Source: Archaeoglobus sp. UBA230 (GTDB lineage Archaea > Halobacteriota > Archaeoglobi > Archaeoglobales > Archaeoglobaceae). Taken from it: DNA of 64,000 bases. A model generated the notes under the pieces. It was not told the DNA's origin and did no database searches. It saw only the letters and a program-made list of their open reading frames with translations. The translations under genes and the position numbers were made by a program. Positions 62,646 to 64,000 of this stretch are shown here, one piece after another; the stretch's first letter is position 1, and each line of letters begins with the position of its first letter. Location: NCBI GenBank assembly GCA_002507545.1, contig DAVR01000024.1, positions 62,001-126,000 of the forward strand. Reading direction: 5' to 3'.

Positions 62646-64000
62646 TTAAAAATTGTTTCGTTTCTGACATATGACTGCAGCAGTTTTTGCTGCTCTCTCT
62701 ACTGAGTTAAACAGTACGACATTCCTTCCTTCAAGAGCCTTTTTGACTTCTGAATAATTTTCAGGCGTTGATGAGTAAACGAATATTGCAGGTTTCTTCA
62801 TCCTGCTGGCTATACCCCCTACAGCCTCCGGAGGAATCACCCAACTTGGTGGAGCTACAGCATAGAGGAACATTATTATTCCTGTATCTGCATCACTCGA
62901 AATGGCATCTATCACCCCGGTAAATTTGTATACGTCAAGCCCGCTAAAGGAGAGGTCTATAGGATTCTCTCTCATGGTTATTGGTGGTAAAAGCTCCTTC
63001 AGCTTTTTGATTGTCTTCTCCTCAAATTCTGCAAGCCTTCCACCACTCGTCTCAATTATATCTGCAGCAACAATTCCAAGTCCTGCCTGAATTGTTAGCA
63101 CAGCCACACCCTTTCCCTTAGCGTTCTCCAGTCCTTCGAGCCTTTCCAAAGCTATTGCAACATCCATCAGCTCAATCGGGGTTTCTGCAACAACTCCACC
63201 AGCCTGTTTGATTGCAGATGTGAAAACCCTGTAATCTCCTGCCATGCTCCCTGTATGACTAAGAGATGCTTTATCTGCAACGCTACTCTTTCCTGACTTC
63301 ATCACCACGACTTTTTTTCTCTCTGCCAGCCTTTTGATTTGCTCGAAAAAAGCTCTGCCATTATCAACTCCCTCCACATACACTGCTACAACATCAGTAT
63401 TCGGGTCATTCTTCAAAAATTCGAAAACATCGGGAAAGTCTACATCACAGCGGTTGCCGAGATGGATTATGTAGCTGAAACCAGTATCCCGAAATTCGTG
63501 GAGGACGTAATGACAAATCCCTCCACTCTGAGAAAGGAGAGCTATTCTGCCATTTTTAACTTCATTGAATATCGGTGTAAAGCTCATGTTGATACCCTTC
63601 ACGATGTTGACCACACCAAAGGTGTTGGGCCCTATTATCCTCAAACTCTTTTTTTCTGCAATTTCTCTGAGCTTATTTTCCAGAACCTTCCCTTCTTCGT
63701 ATTCAGCCTCCTTGAATCCGGACGTTATTATTACTGCACCTTTAACACCCAGCTCAGCAGCCTCGTTAACAGCACTCAAAACCTTGTCAGCCGGGAGGGC
63801 TACAATGACGACATCTGGGACCTCAGGCAGAGCTTTTAATGATGTGTACGACTTCAGCCCGTGAATTTCGTCGGCACTCGGATTGATTGGATAAACTCTA
63901 ATACCCTTATTGGCAATAAGGCTCCTCAAAACAGAGTTTCCAACCTTTATCGGGTTTGTTGAGGCGCCAACAACTGCAATTGATTCCGGGTTGAGGACGT
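62646..64000 (-). CDS. NDP-forming acyl-CoA (acetate-CoA) ligase, alpha subunit; 5' end beyond window
   Basis: The visible 451 codons are open to the window edge. CoA-binding domain ([21 protein letters not shown], just downstream of the edge), then [38 protein letters not shown] and the phospho-histidine region [21 protein letters not shown]-forming acetyl/acyl-CoA synthetases of archaea conserve energy by converting acyl-CoA to acid plus ATP. The beta subunit is not seen. Confidence 0.88.
   Translation of the reverse strand, partial: VLNPESIAVVGASTNPIKVGNSVLRSLIANKGIRVYPINPSADEIHGLKSYTSLKALPEVPDVVIVALPADKVLSAVNEAAELGVKGAVIITSGFKEAEYEEGKVLENKLREIAEKKSLRIIGPNTFGVVNIVKGINMSFTPIFNEVKNGRIALLSQSGGICHYVLHEFRDTGFSYIIHLGNRCDVDFPDVFEFLKNDPNTDVVAVYVEGVDNGRAFFEQIKRLAERKKVVVMKSGKSSVADKASLSHTGSMAGDYRVFTSAIKQAGGVVAETPIELMDVAIALERLEGLENAKGKGVAVLTIQAGLGIVAADIIETSGGRLAEFEEKTIKKLKELLPPITMRENPIDLSFSGLDVYKFTGVIDAISSDADTGIIMFLYAVAPPSWVIPPEAVGGIASRMKKPAIFVYSSTPENYSEVKKALEGRNVVLFNSVERAAKTAAVICQKRNNF

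Noticed and set aside
63339-63864. Plus-strand frames inside the acyl-CoA synthetase gene
   Set aside because: They are antisense to a clear coding region with family motifs; treated as shadows.

Overview
The window is archaeal, most likely a chromosome segment of a sulfate- or sulfite-reducing member of the Archaeoglobales (Archaeoglobus or a close relative). The basis is archaeal-only machinery: topoisomerase VI subunit A, EF-1alpha next to uS10, eS17, KEOPS subunit Pcc1, archaeal-type S-adenosylmethionine synthetase, UPF0058, a preflagellin-type peptidase, a PGF-CTERM surface protein, and an RNase P RNA of about 241 nt. DsrC with both C-terminal cysteines adds dissimilatory sulfur metabolism. 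TATA-like boxes about 24-28 nt upstream of many start codons point to widespread leaderless transcription. I saw no insertion sequence, prophage or CRISPR array.

Layout. 1-7 kb: FAD oxidoreductase (cut by the window edge), flippase-like membrane protein, CbiA/DsrN-type amidase facing dsrC, tRNA-Pro(GGG), aroE, gatC-gatA, and a PD-(D/E)XK nuclease. 7-16.5 kb: flavodoxin, aconitase X, spermidine synthase, isochorismatase-like hydrolase, Thi4, aspartate kinase, DHH nuclease, pcc1 and MinD. 16.5-30.5 kb: RNase P RNA, a NitT/TauT-type ABC importer, rps17e-dapA-dapB-mobB, a LarA homologue, metK, an ArgE/DapE peptidase, a PAS histidine kinase and thiC. With lysC, hom and dapA/dapB the window holds much of the aspartate-family amino acid pathway. 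30.5-37.6 kb: LLM oxidoreductase, Fe-S protein, metallo-beta-lactamase protein, DUF1998 helicase and small regulators.

37.7-48.3 kb is the standout: a ten-gene, tightly packed plus-strand operon. Its order is two acyl-CoA dehydrogenase-like proteins, a 427-aa all-helical repeat protein, a benzoyl-CoA reductase/2-hydroxyacyl-CoA dehydratase-type catalytic subunit, two tandem copies of the second catalytic subunit, two different BadF/HgdC-type ATPase activators, a small protein resembling part of acetyl-CoA synthase beta (CdhC), and a CooC-type ATPase. The two tandem catalytic paralogues are mosaics: blocks of 75-185 bp are identical or nearly so, with diverged stretches between, which points to recent gene conversion.

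48.3-54 kb is a cell-surface locus: an S-layer-like PGF-CTERM protein with a 5' leader hairpin, then two related coiled-coil proteins anchored by C-terminal membrane helices. 54-64 kb carries rpiA, surE, top6A, RNase Z, rps10, EF-1alpha, a prepilin peptidase, and a hom-ACT-ilvE-acyl-CoA synthetase cluster cut by the window edge.

A window-wide structural feature: all 13 convergent gene pairs touch or overlap at their stop codons, and eight of them share exactly 4 bp (YTAR).
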